A stretch of DNA of 64,000 bases from Litorivicinus sp. GTDB lineage: Bacteria > Pseudomonadota > Gammaproteobacteria > Pseudomonadales > Litorivicinaceae. This document shows, piece by piece, positions 32,252 to 41,370 of this stretch. The DNA lies in assembly GCA_028339155.1 (NCBI GenBank), contig JAOLBK010000002.1, positions 51,366 to 115,365 of the forward strand. Direction: 5' to 3'. Both the position numbers and the translations under genes were made by a program. Every line of letters begins with the position of its first letter. Positions within the stretch are counted from its first letter, which is position 1. The notes below the pieces were generated by a model. The model ran no database searches, was not told the DNA's origin, and saw only the letters and a program-made list of their open reading frames with translations.

Positions 32252-33068
32252 TCTGAACCTCCGGCTGCGTATTCAACATCCGTTCAATGAAAAATTGGAG
32301 CCCGCCAGAGGCGCCCTGCTGAGGCGGAAACGTCACTACCTCCTTTGCCAGTTTTCTAAAATCTCTGGCGGCAGAAGACCCGGGCGCATGCTTCATCACT
32401 GGAAGATATTTGCGAGCTGCTTCAGTAATCATCTCATCTGACTCAATGCTGTAGGTGTATCCAAGTTCGAGGTTTAGGAATTTCAAGCAGACAGCATTTA
32501 AACGCCGATGTAGAAGCTCTCCCGACCTTTGATCGGGAACTCCGTTTGGAATAAGGCTAAGCTGAGTGTAATTCTGCTCGGTAACAAGAACTTTAATAAT
32601 CCCATAAGCATCCGCAATGGAGGATGGTTCGTCACGAACAACAATCAGCGTTTGATGGCATGCTTTGAGAAATGTAATAACCGCGAGTGAGATGCCGGCC
32701 GCAGCGTCAACAATAAGATAGTCGAGAGGTTCTTTGAATTCCGAAAAGCTCTGAATCATTCCTTGGAGCTCGGCTTCACCGAGGTCTGCCATTTTTCCAA
32801 TTCCAGAGGCGCCAGGCACCACATAAATATCAGAAGGGCCCCGAACAACAATTTCGCTGAGAGTTTTTTCACCAGAAATGACGTGGCTAAAATTGTAGTC
32901 AACTTTAATACCTAAGGCGAGTTGTGCGTTTGCTAGCCCGAGATCTCCATCAAATAGCATCACGCGGTTACCAGCATCTGCTAACGCCACCGCCAAGTTT
33001 GCCGAAATTGTCGTTTTACCGACGCCTCCTTTACCACTCGCTATGCCAATAATTTTGAGGTCGCTCAT
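32244..33068 (-). CDS. flhG: Flagellar number regulator FlhG/FleN
   Basis: The 274-residue MinD-type ATPase has the deviant Walker A GKGGVGKTT (residues 11-19), DGDLGLANAQLALG and the conserved LIVDAAAGIS. In polar flagellates it limits flagellar number and, through FleQ/FlrA, lowers flagellar gene transcription. Here its usual regulator partner lacks the N-terminal domain. It follows flhF by 5 bases. Confidence 0.95.
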   Translation of the reverse strand: MSDLKIIGIASGKGGVGKTTISANLAVALADAGNRVMLFDGDLGLANAQLALGIKVDYNFSHVISGEKTLSEIVVRGPSDIYVVPGASGIGKMADLGEAELQGMIQSFSEFKEPLDYLIVDAAAGISLAVITFLKACHQTLIVVRDEPSSIADAYGIIKVLVTEQNYTQLSLIPNGVPDQRSGELLHRRLNAVCLKFLNLELGYTYSIESDEMITEAARKYLPVMKHAPGSSAARDFRKLAKEVVTFPPQQGASGGLQFFIERMLNTQPEVQNG

Positions 33069-33073
33069 ATTTT

Positions 33074-34378
33074 TTATCCGTTTAATGCTGATTCTTTGAT
33101 GCTCGACCGACTGCCACCTGTGCGGTCCGATTGGTGAGCACGGAGATCAGTTAAGTAATCAAGTGTAGTCACGCTATTAGGCGTTTGTCGACCTTCCATT
33201 GGTGTGGACTCGTTAGATATCCGGTCAGCCTCTGGTAGTTCAATTGTTTGTAAAATATTCGAAACAAATTCTCCGATTTCTAGACTAATTGCTGGGTCTG
33301 CGAAAGAACCACCATTGGAGTGCAACCACATTTGCAGATCAGGACTTTGTAGCAGCGCATCTAACAGAACCCAGCTATCAGTTGATTCATCAAGTTTGGA
33401 TACGTTTATGCTGTCCCAAACCATGCCATCCTGAAGTAATCGGTTCACGGATGACCGTGAAATTTCTGAGCCAACAACTAGGTGTAATAACGCTTCTGGA
33501 GCATATTCCTGAATTTTCTTATGGGTTGACGAAATGGCTACGCCACCGGTATCAATTAAAACGCAATTAAAACTATTGGCTTCAGACAGAATGGTCTGAA
33601 GCATTTCAGTGGAAGTTGCTCGAAAGCATTCGATGCCCCACTGAGAAGCCATCAACTGAATTTGGTTCCAGGCACCCAGCTTTTGGTCGGAGAAGCTAAT
33701 AACAGCCACTCGCTCTGCGCCCCATCGATCTGAAGCCATTCGAGCAAGTTTGCCGATCAAGGTAGTTTTCCCGGAGCCGGTTGGACCAAGAAACGCGTGA
33801 AGACCTTCTAGTTCGCAAGGATCCTCAGATGCTTGTGTAAGCCCTTCTTTGAGCACTGAATGTAATTGCTCTTCTGCTTGATCGGGATTCTGTGTACCTG
33901 CCAACGAATCAATTAATAATGTTTTGAGTCGGTTCGGTATGGCATGTTCGACCAAGCCTTGCTGCCAAAGTGAGAGGTCTTTGGGTTGAGCCATTTGCAT
34001 GTGCCACGCAGATGCTTTCCGAGTCTCTTGCATTTCTTGCTTGAGAATTTGGATTTCAGATTTGAATAAGTCAACAATCTCATCGGCGCGGACTGAATCT
34101 CTATTGGTTGTTTGAGGTGAGCTCGAGCCGTGAAGAACATCGTTGAACGCCGGCATGTTCCTTAATTTAGCACGAACAGGCTGGGGGTTTTCGTCCTCCA
34201 AAGCATCATCAGGTACGTCCAGAAGTAAAGTATCTGCCTTTAGATCAATCGCAACGATCATTTCAAATTTGTCTTGAACTTTGTTGCTTGACACCACTAA
34301 AGCCTCAGGCCCATATAAGCGAACCACTTCTTCCATGGCTTGCTTGTTGTCTTTACCGATTACGCGCTTCAGTTCCAT
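33074..34378 (-). CDS. flhF: Flagellar placement GTPase FlhF
   Basis: The 434-residue SRP-type GTPase has an N-terminal B domain with the start KRVIGKDNKQAMEEVVRLYGP and an NG domain with Walker A GPTGSGKTT at 198-206 and VLIDTGGVA. FlhF selects the cell pole for flagellar assembly and recruits FliF. The C-terminal ~60 residues are Thr/Ser-rich and variable. It lies between flhA and flhG, as in all polar clusters. Confidence 0.94.
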   Translation of the reverse strand: MELKRVIGKDNKQAMEEVVRLYGPEALVVSSNKVQDKFEMIVAIDLKADTLLLDVPDDALEDENPQPVRAKLRNMPAFNDVLHGSSSPQTTNRDSVRADEIVDLFKSEIQILKQEMQETRKASAWHMQMAQPKDLSLWQQGLVEHAIPNRLKTLLIDSLAGTQNPDQAEEQLHSVLKEGLTQASEDPCELEGLHAFLGPTGSGKTTLIGKLARMASDRWGAERVAVISFSDQKLGAWNQIQLMASQWGIECFRATSTEMLQTILSEANSFNCVLIDTGGVAISSTHKKIQEYAPEALLHLVVGSEISRSSVNRLLQDGMVWDSINVSKLDESTDSWVLLDALLQSPDLQMWLHSNGGSFADPAISLEIGEFVSNILQTIELPEADRISNESTPMEGRQTPNSVTTLDYLTDLRAHQSDRTGGSRSSIKESALNG

Positions 34379-34387
34379 GGGATATCC

Positions 34388-36499
34388 TTATACTGCTTGT
34401 TCGATTTGGGCTGAGACTGTGGCGACCACTTTCACTGCCTGATCTTCTGGGATTTCCGTATACGATAATACGGTTAAATCTGGAATTCGGGGACGGGCTA
34501 AATTGGCAAGCCAAGGCCTGACAGCAGGCGAGACCACCAAAATGGCTGGGTTACCTTGGTCTTCTATTTTATGTGCTTCTTCACGCATCGACCGGAAGAG
34601 GGCTTCAGCCAATTCTGGGTCAATAGTGAGTGTTTTTGTCTGATGTGATTGCTGAACCGCATTGTGAAGCATTTGCTCTAGCTGCGGATCGAGTGTCATA
34701 ACCGACATTTCTTGGGACATTTCAACCAAACTTTGCACGATCATTCGGCCTAGTTTTGGTCGAACCAAAGCTGTCAGTTCGTCGGGATCTTGTATTTTTC
34801 CACTTTCTTCGTTGAGTACGGCAAGAATAGTTCTCATATCACGAATCGGCACGCCGTCGCGCAATAGGTTCTGAAGAATCCGCGTAATCGCTGCAAGGCT
34901 AAGTTTGCTGGGAAGCAGATTTTCGATCAACTTTGGTGAGCGCTCTGCAGTTTTATCTAGCAATTGTTGAACTTCGTCATGGCCCAGTAGTTCGGGTGCC
35001 GCTGTGTACAATAGATTATTCAGATGAGTTGCGATGGCTGTTGGTGCGTCGACAACTGTATATCCAAGTGTTTTAGCGTAATCGCGTTGTGATGGGTCAA
35101 TCCAATACGCATCCAGTCCAAAAGCAGGTTCTTTGGTAGCAATGCCATCCATTGGCGTGGTGATGTGACCAGGATTAATGGCCAGTTCTTTTCCAACATA
35201 ACTGTCACCGCGCCCGCGAATTACACCGTTCACTAAAAGGTGGTAGGCGTTAGGATCGAGGTCAAGATTGTCGCGGATTCGGACTGGCTGAACCAAAAAT
35301 CCGAGTTCTGTCGATAATTTTTTGCGTACACCTTTTACACGGGTGAGCAGTTGACTGCCAGTCTCTGAGTTGACCATTGGGATCAGGCCATAACCAATCT
35401 CGAGACTGACTAAATCAGTTTGACTGACATCTTCCCATTTGATTTCTTGTTCATCAGATGGCTTGCGTTCTTTCTCAACCTGGGCAGCAGCTGATTCCTC
35501 AATATTTGTCTCAGCTCGAGTGCGACTTACGAGAAATCCAATTCCACCACAAATGAGTGCGAGTGTGATAAAAACGAGTGACGGCATTCCGGGAATTATG
35601 CCGAGAAGCAGCAAAATTCCTGCCGCTACGAATAGAGCCGTTGGATTAGCCAGTTGCGAGGTTGTTTGCTCTGTCATTGACTCGCTGGTCGTGACCCTTG
35701 TTACAACAATAGCCGTCGCCAGTGACAAAACGAGGGATGGGATTTGAGCAACGAGTCCATCCCCGATGGTTAAGAGGACGTAAATCTCACCGGCTTCACT
35801 GAATGACATATCGTACTGCCCCATCCCAATGAGTAGGCCGCCGATAATATTAATAATTAAGATTAAAAGTCCGGCCACCGCATCGCCGCGAACGAATTTG
35901 CTGGCACCATCCATAGATCCAAAAAAATCAGATTCTTGAGAAATTTCAGCGCGTCGAGTTTTAGCTTCTTCCTGATCGATTACACCACTATTGAGATCAG
36001 CATCAATAGCCATCTGTTTGCCGGGCATCGCGTCCAAAGTGAATCGAGCGATGACCTCCGATACGCGTCCGGCACCTTTGGTAACTACGATAAAGTTAAT
36101 GATCAATAAGATACCAAAAATGATGAACCCGACTAAATAGTTTCCGCTAATGACGAAGTTTCCAAAGGCCTCGATTACTTTACCCGCGGCGTCAGTCCCT
36201 TCATGGCCATTCACTAAGACAATGCGAGTTGACGCAACATTGAGAGAGAGCCTGAGCATCGTCGCGAATAGCAGAACGGCTGGAAAGGATGAAAAATCCA
36301 GTGGCTTGTCTGTATGAATGGCGATCATGATCACGATTAACCCGATCATGATGTTGAACGTGAACAAAATATCGAGCAGGAATGTGGGGAGCGGCAAAAT
36401 CAACATCGCGATGATCAAAATGACGAGCGCAGGAATCCCCAGCGATTTGAAATCTACATCGGGGATATACTGTCGGATATCTGACAGAGCGATTTGCAC
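34388..36499 (-). CDS. flhA: Flagellar export gate protein FlhA
   Basis: Open frame from TTG 36520, but GTG 36499 with GGAG eight bases upstream is the better start (703 residues). Seven to eight membrane helices fill the first ~320 residues and include the FHIPEP-region sequence LNVASTRIVLVNGHEGTDAAG and VIARFTLDAMPGKQMAIDADL. The cytoplasmic domain forms the nonameric docking ring for chaperone-substrate complexes such as FliS-flagellin and FlgN-FlgK. It is driven by a sigma-54 promoter at 36571-36585. Confidence 0.94.
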   Translation of the reverse strand: MQIALSDIRQYIPDVDFKSLGIPALVILIIAMLILPLPTFLLDILFTFNIMIGLIVIMIAIHTDKPLDFSSFPAVLLFATMLRLSLNVASTRIVLVNGHEGTDAAGKVIEAFGNFVISGNYLVGFIIFGILLIINFIVVTKGAGRVSEVIARFTLDAMPGKQMAIDADLNSGVIDQEEAKTRRAEISQESDFFGSMDGASKFVRGDAVAGLLILIINIIGGLLIGMGQYDMSFSEAGEIYVLLTIGDGLVAQIPSLVLSLATAIVVTRVTTSESMTEQTTSQLANPTALFVAAGILLLLGIIPGMPSLVFITLALICGGIGFLVSRTRAETNIEESAAAQVEKERKPSDEQEIKWEDVSQTDLVSLEIGYGLIPMVNSETGSQLLTRVKGVRKKLSTELGFLVQPVRIRDNLDLDPNAYHLLVNGVIRGRGDSYVGKELAINPGHITTPMDGIATKEPAFGLDAYWIDPSQRDYAKTLGYTVVDAPTAIATHLNNLLYTAAPELLGHDEVQQLLDKTAERSPKLIENLLPSKLSLAAITRILQNLLRDGVPIRDMRTILAVLNEESGKIQDPDELTALVRPKLGRMIVQSLVEMSQEMSVMTLDPQLEQMLHNAVQQSHQTKTLTIDPELAEALFRSMREEAHKIEDQGNPAILVVSPAVRPWLANLARPRIPDLTVLSYTEIPEDQAVKVVATVSAQIEQAV

Positions 36500-36570
36500 T
36501 ATAAAAACTCCATATTTCAATAACTAACGATCTTTTGGCTGTGGCCATTCAGATCCTGTGATGGATTATT

Positions 36571-36585
36571 GCAAGACCGATGCCA
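36571..36585 (-). promoter_or_regulatory. Sigma-54 promoter of the flhA-flhF-flhG-fliA operon
   Basis: On the minus strand TGGCATCGGTCTTGC (36585 down to 36571) matches TGGCACG-N4-TTGC with proper spacing. The RNA would start near 36559, about 60 bases before the flhA GTG. This makes FliA production depend on the sigma-54 activators. Confidence 0.83.
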
Positions 36586-36640
36586 GTTTTTGATTGAGCT
36601 TAATAAAAGCAACTTGATCACGGTAAGAGTGAATGGTGAG

Positions 36641-36667
36641 TAAACCTTTGGGGTTTTCTGCCGATAT
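36641..36667 (+). promoter_or_regulatory. Sigma-28 type promoter of flgP
   Basis: TAAACCTT (36641-36648), 11 bases, then GCCGATAT (36660-36667), close to the FliA consensus. It lies 84 bases before flgP and is back to back with the flhA promoter. Confidence 0.8.
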
Positions 36668-36751
36668 ATTTGATATTGCGATGCAAGGCTTGGCATTAAT
36701 CCTGCTTAGATTTCGCATGACAACAAAATTGACTGCATTAGGTGGGGAACA

Positions 36752-37255
36752 ATGAATCAGATAATGAGAAGACTAGGAGCTTTCATGGCAGCGGCAATGC
36801 TTGCCGGCTGTAGTGTAAACATGACGCCTCCGGGGCAAAATACTGCCGCTTATCCGGTGGAGCCACGTGTGGAAACGGTAGTTGAGACAAGGGCTGTTCC
36901 TGTTGTGGAGCGTCGTCGCGCCATCAGAGCGACTGGTTATGCGGTGATTAGCGTGCAGCCTTCTGAGGTCGACGCACAGCAGCGCTTACTCGCCATTCGG
37001 GCCTCTAAGCTTGACGCATATCGTGGTCTTACCGAACAGGTATACGGACAATATTTGGATTCGACGACAACGGTGGCTGATATGGCGGTGATTAGTGACA
37101 CATTCCGTACTCAGGTCGAAGGCGTGATCTATGGTGCGAAGGTTGTGAGTATTGCACCCGTGGGTGAAGATACTTATGAGACCACTATGTCACTGGATCA
37201 GGACGTTGTTGACGATCTCAGGGCCTTGTATCTCTCAACTGTTGCTCAGCGGTAA
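36752..37255 (+). CDS. flgP: Flagellar outer-membrane lipoprotein FlgP (LPP20 family)
   Basis: The 167-residue lipoprotein (lipobox MLAGC, Cys20) has an LPP20/FlgP domain: AIRATGYAVISVQPS, RLLAIRASKLDAYRGLTEQVYG, and VIYGAKVVSIAPVGEDTYETTMSL. In Vibrio and relatives FlgP forms a disk or ring under the outer membrane that supports the sheathed or high-torque polar motor. It is followed by flgT after 6 bases; flgO is not present between them. Confidence 0.85.
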   Translation: MNQIMRRLGAFMAAAMLAGCSVNMTPPGQNTAAYPVEPRVETVVETRAVPVVERRRAIRATGYAVISVQPSEVDAQQRLLAIRASKLDAYRGLTEQVYGQYLDSTTTVADMAVISDTFRTQVEGVIYGAKVVSIAPVGEDTYETTMSLDQDVVDDLRALYLSTVAQR

Positions 37256-37261
37256 AGGCTG

Positions 37262-38407
37262 ATGCGTTTCTTAGTTCATCTTGTTGCCGTTGTTGCACTC
37301 AGTTCGAGTTTGACAAAAATGGTTCAGGCTGCCAGCCACAGCGGGATCAAGCAGGAGGCGGTGTCTCTAATTGATCACGAGACGTTGATTGCGATTAAAG
37401 AAATTTTAGTTGCAGAGGCGCAGCAAGCTGAAAGTCAGGTAATTAATACTGCATGGCTGGACTCTGAGGGAAAGTTACATGAGAGTACCCTGGTCCAGTC
37501 TGGTATGCGTGTTCGAGGAATTCAGGTTAAAACCTATTTGGACGCGATTGAAAAACCGCGAGTCGAGATTGCCCTTGATGAGAAGCAAGGGACGCTCCCG
37601 GCATGTTTTGGAAAAGATGATCATCTGTCCCGAACAGTTCAATTATTGCCGGCCAGCATTAGTGGACGGTTTGATGTGGACCATCATCGCTTGGTGAATG
37701 ATGGTGTAAATTATGTCACGGGCCAAATGAGTGAGTACTTAGAAAGTAGCCCGAACTGGCACTTGAAGTCAGCCAGGCCATCACTTGATAATTATACGCG
37801 CCTTTACACAGGTATTACTGATTCAGTAGTTCAGTACGTGATGAATATTCATGTTACCAATGGTATACCGCCAAATGATCAAAAACCTCAGGAAATTCCT
37901 GGTTCTGATCCGGTTAGTCAGTTTTTGAACGGTCGACCCTCCGCATTTTCTGAATCATGGATTCGAATGGAAGTTGAATTGAGGCAGGTTGGCGATCAGG
38001 TAGTTGTTTGGAGAGATACTTCAGATTTTCAGGTTCCTGTGAGGGCTGTCAGCTATAGCGATATTGCAGTACCTAAATCTTTGCTTCTTGCCATACACTC
38101 AAAAACAGACGAATGGATTCAAATGCTATCTCAGTACGCTGAATGTGAGCCAGTCCATTTTCAAGTGGCTGCATTTGGAGGAGCAAAGGTCTCGATTGAT
38201 GGCGGTTCTGACTCGGGATTAAAGCCTGGAGATCGAATGCTGCTAATTGACAAAAATAAGATTCCTAGTCGGGTACTTGAGCCTGGGGCCTTGGCCGAAC
38301 TATCTTTAGTCCAAGTCATTTCGGTTCGGCCTGATTCGGCCATAATAAAATACACGGCTGGTGCACCATTGGCTGAGGCTGCTGGTAAAGTAGCGTTACC
38401 ATTTTAA
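37262..38407 (+). CDS. flgT: Flagellar H-ring protein FlgT
   Basis: The 381-residue secreted protein has a signal peptide (MRFLVHLVAVVALSSSLTKMVQA). It has three domains in the FlgT order: N-domain to about 110, a middle domain with LYTGITDSVVQYVMNIHV (about 180-197), and a C-domain with AAFGGAKVSIDGGSDSGLKPGDRMLLI (about 300-326). FlgT forms the H-ring around the LP ring and is needed for MotX/MotY attachment in Vibrio. Placement after flgP supports the call. Confidence 0.78.
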   Translation: MRFLVHLVAVVALSSSLTKMVQAASHSGIKQEAVSLIDHETLIAIKEILVAEAQQAESQVINTAWLDSEGKLHESTLVQSGMRVRGIQVKTYLDAIEKPRVEIALDEKQGTLPACFGKDDHLSRTVQLLPASISGRFDVDHHRLVNDGVNYVTGQMSEYLESSPNWHLKSARPSLDNYTRLYTGITDSVVQYVMNIHVTNGIPPNDQKPQEIPGSDPVSQFLNGRPSAFSESWIRMEVELRQVGDQVVVWRDTSDFQVPVRAVSYSDIAVPKSLLLAIHSKTDEWIQMLSQYAECEPVHFQVAAFGGAKVSIDGGSDSGLKPGDRMLLIDKNKIPSRVLEPGALAELSLVQVISVRPDSAIIKYTAGAPLAEAAGKVALPF

Positions 38408-38419
38408 TGAGGATTTAAG

Positions 38420-38896
38420 ATGCGCTGGGTCAGTATTCTTTTAAGTACATTGTTTTCGATACAAGTAGTGGCCGAAGACATGTCTGTTGACCAAGCTGTG
38501 ACGAGGCTCTTAAAAGATATTAAAGAAGTCGAGTTTGTGAATGTTCCTATTCCTGCGTTGCAGCCGAAATTAAAGAAAGGAAAAGCAAAACAGACTTTGC
38601 CATCAAATAAGATTAAAACAGCGGGTACCCATCGGGTCAGGCGTGGTGAAACTCTTGATATGGTCATTCGCCGGATTGCACCCAACTCTAAATTGCAAAA
38701 AAACGTATTACGCCAAGCCTTTGTAAAAGCAAATCCGCATGCCTTCCGGCGCAATAATCCGAATTGGCTGTACGCGGGGGCTGTACTTCAGGTGCCAGAC
38801 ATTGAACACCTTCGGCAAGTGGTATTTAAAGACGTGCCAGGTAAATTAAGGAAAGATATATCCGGAGAAAAAGCCGGATGGATCCGGTTTCCTTGA
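38420..38896 (+). CDS. Stand-alone FimV/HubP-type LysM protein
   Basis: The 158-residue secreted protein (signal peptide to about residue 19, VVA/ED) has a single LysM-like domain at about 71-135: THRVRRGETLDMVIRR, then LRQAFVKANPHAFRRNNPNW and LYAGAVLQVPD. That last block closely resembles the peptidoglycan-binding N-domain of FimV/HubP, the polar landmark proteins that in Vibrio hold FlhF/FlhG. Here it lacks the membrane helix and acidic repeat tail of HubP. It is in an operon with flgP and flgT, so a cell-wall binding role at the flagellar pole is inferred. Confidence 0.7.
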   Translation: MRWVSILLSTLFSIQVVAEDMSVDQAVTRLLKDIKEVEFVNVPIPALQPKLKKGKAKQTLPSNKIKTAGTHRVRRGETLDMVIRRIAPNSKLQKNVLRQAFVKANPHAFRRNNPNWLYAGAVLQVPDIEHLRQVVFKDVPGKLRKDISGEKAGWIRFP

Positions 38897-38897
38897 T

Positions 38898-40544
38898 ATG
38901 GACCCTTTGGCGCCCCCAGGAGTTCAGGCAGCGCCCATAGCCGCATCCGAAGCACACGTTCTTCGGCTCATTGTCTCTGATAATATTGTACCTAATTTGC
39001 TGAAATCGTCTGAGCGCGCTTTCTTGATTACTGTGGTTTCTGGGATTCCAGTTTTGGAGATGCGAACTCCAAATGGATTTCAGTCGTTTCCGATCCATTC
39101 CGGTGGGGAGTTGTTGAGGCTTCTTGAGAATAATCCGAGGATTCTATTAACTCTTGTCACCTCGACTAGTGAGGGGGTTATTAGTCTGAGGGGGCAAGTT
39201 CAGCAGCCGATACAGACACAAATTTTTTTACGAATTGAGCCACCAGAAAAATCGTTTCCAAATCCCCAGTCATTTATTATAGAGAAGACGAATCTTCCAC
39301 TTAGCCTTCAGTTGATTTCTCGAATCAGTCCGGACCGTGTGTCCAGTGTGTTAATGAGTGGGGCTTCATTTCCAACCGTTGGTCAGTCTGCTTTTAAGCG
39401 AGTAGAGTCTCATGCAACGATACCAGCAGAGCTGGCAAAATCCGTTGTTCAGTCGATCCAGGCTTTAGGAGGGGGAAAATCAATGCTGATTCCTGATGTA
39501 TCGCTGGCAATGCCCAGGCCGATTGCGCCCGATTCAATGCCAATGCAGATGCCAATTAAACAGCCGGTTGCTGCCGAGCTGGGTCTAAAAGCAGGGCAAG
39601 TTGTTCAAGCCTTGGTGTCGTCATCAGGCGAAAAGATGACGATCCAGTTGGGTAATCAACAGTTGCCAGTGCCGCAGGGATTGAAATTGCCAGATGGTCA
39701 GTTGGCAATGCGAGTAGTGCAAACTCCTCAAGGATTAGTTTTGAGTTCGCAGCTATCGGCGCAAGCGCAGACTGGACAAGCGTCTGCGGTCTCCGGGCTC
39801 TCGGCTGCGTTGGCGTCGGTTCTGGCTCGTTCCGGTCTCCGGCATCAAATTCAGGGTTTGTTTGCGCCTACCCAGGGTCTTGAGGTTTTGCTGAAATCGG
39901 CAGGTCTTCCTCTCGAGGCACAGGCGTTGGCTGCAGAACGACTGATATCCACACAATTGTCAGGCAAGAGTATTGCTCTAGCAATGGAATTTGGCAGTCT
40001 TTCGACGGAGAAAGCTTTGCTTGAGGGTGTGGCATTCCAGGGTGGTATGTTGAAACCTTGGCTTAGGCAGTTATTGAGATTGCTACCGCAACAGTCTCAG
40101 CTCTCGATGAAGGTGGGCGACGTATTGGGTGAGCTCGAGAGTTTTCAGTTGGATGCTCTACCTCAGCAGAATACTCGTGAGTCGGGCATGGTGGCCCTTT
40201 TGTTATTTCGGGATCAGCCGCCGGTTGAAGTTATGTTTGAACGCCGGGAGGAAATTGATGGGGAAACGACAAAGCGTATTTGGGTCATTAATTTGCACAC
40301 GTCACTTGATGATCTTGGTCGGGTTTGGCTTAAGTCTTCTTTTGATTCGAAGCAAGTAGAGCTAACATTTTGGGCAGAAAAATCAAGCACGGCTACATTA
40401 GCCAGACAATCTAAAATGGACTTGGAGGAGGCTCTTTCAGAGCACGGATTGACAGTGCGATCAATGCAGATTTTTGGTAGGTCTCGCCCAGGTCATGATG
40501 ACCGATTGAATGGTGATCTACCTCGAATGGATCTCAAAGCATGA
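38898..40544 (+). CDS. Second FliK-like hook-length control family protein
   Basis: The 548-residue protein ends in a FliK-type C-domain (about 440-530), including RIWVINLHTSLDDLGRVWLK followed by KMDLEEALSEHGLTVRSMQI. A Gln/Leu/Ala-rich middle contains AGQVVQALVSSSGEKMTIQLGN and LRLLPQQSQLSMKVG. It is separate from fliK at 20287. Its stop overlaps the next gene (FlhX) by 4 bases; this FliK-like/FlhX pairing is found in other gammaproteobacteria. It may modulate the switch or act on a different step; the role is not established. Confidence 0.72.
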   Translation: MDPLAPPGVQAAPIAASEAHVLRLIVSDNIVPNLLKSSERAFLITVVSGIPVLEMRTPNGFQSFPIHSGGELLRLLENNPRILLTLVTSTSEGVISLRGQVQQPIQTQIFLRIEPPEKSFPNPQSFIIEKTNLPLSLQLISRISPDRVSSVLMSGASFPTVGQSAFKRVESHATIPAELAKSVVQSIQALGGGKSMLIPDVSLAMPRPIAPDSMPMQMPIKQPVAAELGLKAGQVVQALVSSSGEKMTIQLGNQQLPVPQGLKLPDGQLAMRVVQTPQGLVLSSQLSAQAQTGQASAVSGLSAALASVLARSGLRHQIQGLFAPTQGLEVLLKSAGLPLEAQALAAERLISTQLSGKSIALAMEFGSLSTEKALLEGVAFQGGMLKPWLRQLLRLLPQQSQLSMKVGDVLGELESFQLDALPQQNTRESGMVALLLFRDQPPVEVMFERREEIDGETTKRIWVINLHTSLDDLGRVWLKSSFDSKQVELTFWAEKSSTATLARQSKMDLEEALSEHGLTVRSMQIFGRSRPGHDDRLNGDLPRMDLKA

Positions 40545-40810
40545 AGCGCCCCATTAAAGAAGCCATAGCACTTGAGTATGGGCAGCAGACCGCGCCAACC
40601 ATTCTTGCAAAGGGCTCTGAGGAGCTTGCGTTAGAGATTATTGCGGAGGCAAAAAAGCAGGGGATTTTTGTTGCCGAAGATGCGCAGTTGGTTGCTGCTC
40701 TGTCTCAGATCGGTCTCTCAGAAGAAATTCCTGAGGAGCTCTACCATGCAGTGGCTGTCATGTTGTCTTGGGCGTATTGGATGAAAGGCTTGAGCCCTCG
40801 CGATCAGTGA
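40541..40810 (+). CDS. FlhX: stand-alone FlhB C-terminal domain protein
   Basis: The 89-residue protein aligns with the cleaved C-terminal part of FlhB. It has KEAIALEYGQQTAPTILAKG (the strand after the NPTH site), ELALEIIAEAKKQGIFV and IPEELYHAVAVMLSWAYWM. It has no NPTH cleavage site and no membrane helices. FlhX-type proteins can substitute in part for the cleaved FlhB domain. It overlaps the FliK-like gene by 4 bases, and its end overlaps the convergent SH3-like gene by 7 bases. Confidence 0.85.
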   Translation: MKRPIKEAIALEYGQQTAPTILAKGSEELALEIIAEAKKQGIFVAEDAQLVAALSQIGLSEEIPEELYHAVAVMLSWAYWMKGLSPRDQ

Positions 40811-41370
40811 CGGCGTGCGTCGCGGGCAGGATGATATTCCGGTCTAACAGAGATCAGAGGCCGAGCATGTGCTGGCAGCGTTTGTGTTTGTAGAAAGAAA
40901 TCAATCGCACGAGTGATCCAGTGAGGCCTGAAAAGGCAAAGCATTAAGCCTGCGGCACCGAAAAGAAACAGGCCGAGAAAAACTCCTTTCATGCGAATCG
41001 TGATTGGTTGATCGGATGCTAAACTGATTAATCCGCGTGATATCCATGTTTCGCTGCTTATCTCTGAGAGATCAATCCGTGACCAAACCCCAAACTCGCA
41101 TACGATGACAACTTTATCAGGACGATTTTTTTGTGTTAATACGTTCGAAAACACTGTTGGCAGATCGCGTATATTTACGCGATCTGCGTTCACTTGAGCA
41201 TAGCGATGTACCGAATTCCCATGATCGCATGTAATGTTGGGCCGCGTGCTCCATTGTGATAAAGAAGTTTGCGCCAAGTTTGCAATCGCGACGATCAAAA
41301 ACATCGAAAAACCTGCCGCAGATATTTTCGGGAGTGCGTGAATAGATTTTTTGGTTAATTCTTTATGCAT
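40804..41370 (-). CDS. SH3-like domain membrane protein
   Basis: The frame opens at 41487 inside flgN, but ATG 41370 gives a protein of 188 residues that overlaps flgN by 8 bases. It has a first membrane helix (about 17-33), a periplasmic bacterial SH3-like domain (AQVNADRVNIRDLP, then VIVCEFGVWSRIDLSEI and WISRGLI), and a second membrane helix (about 127-146) followed by a basic tail. Bacterial SH3 domains often bind peptidoglycan. It is the last gene of the flgM-flgN operon; the function is unknown. Confidence 0.68.
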   Translation of the reverse strand: MHKELTKKSIHALPKISAAGFSMFLIVAIANLAQTSLSQWSTRPNITCDHGNSVHRYAQVNADRVNIRDLPTVFSNVLTQKNRPDKVVIVCEFGVWSRIDLSEISSETWISRGLISLASDQPITIRMKGVFLGLFLFGAAGLMLCLFRPHWITRAIDFFLQTQTLPAHARPLISVRPEYHPARDARRH

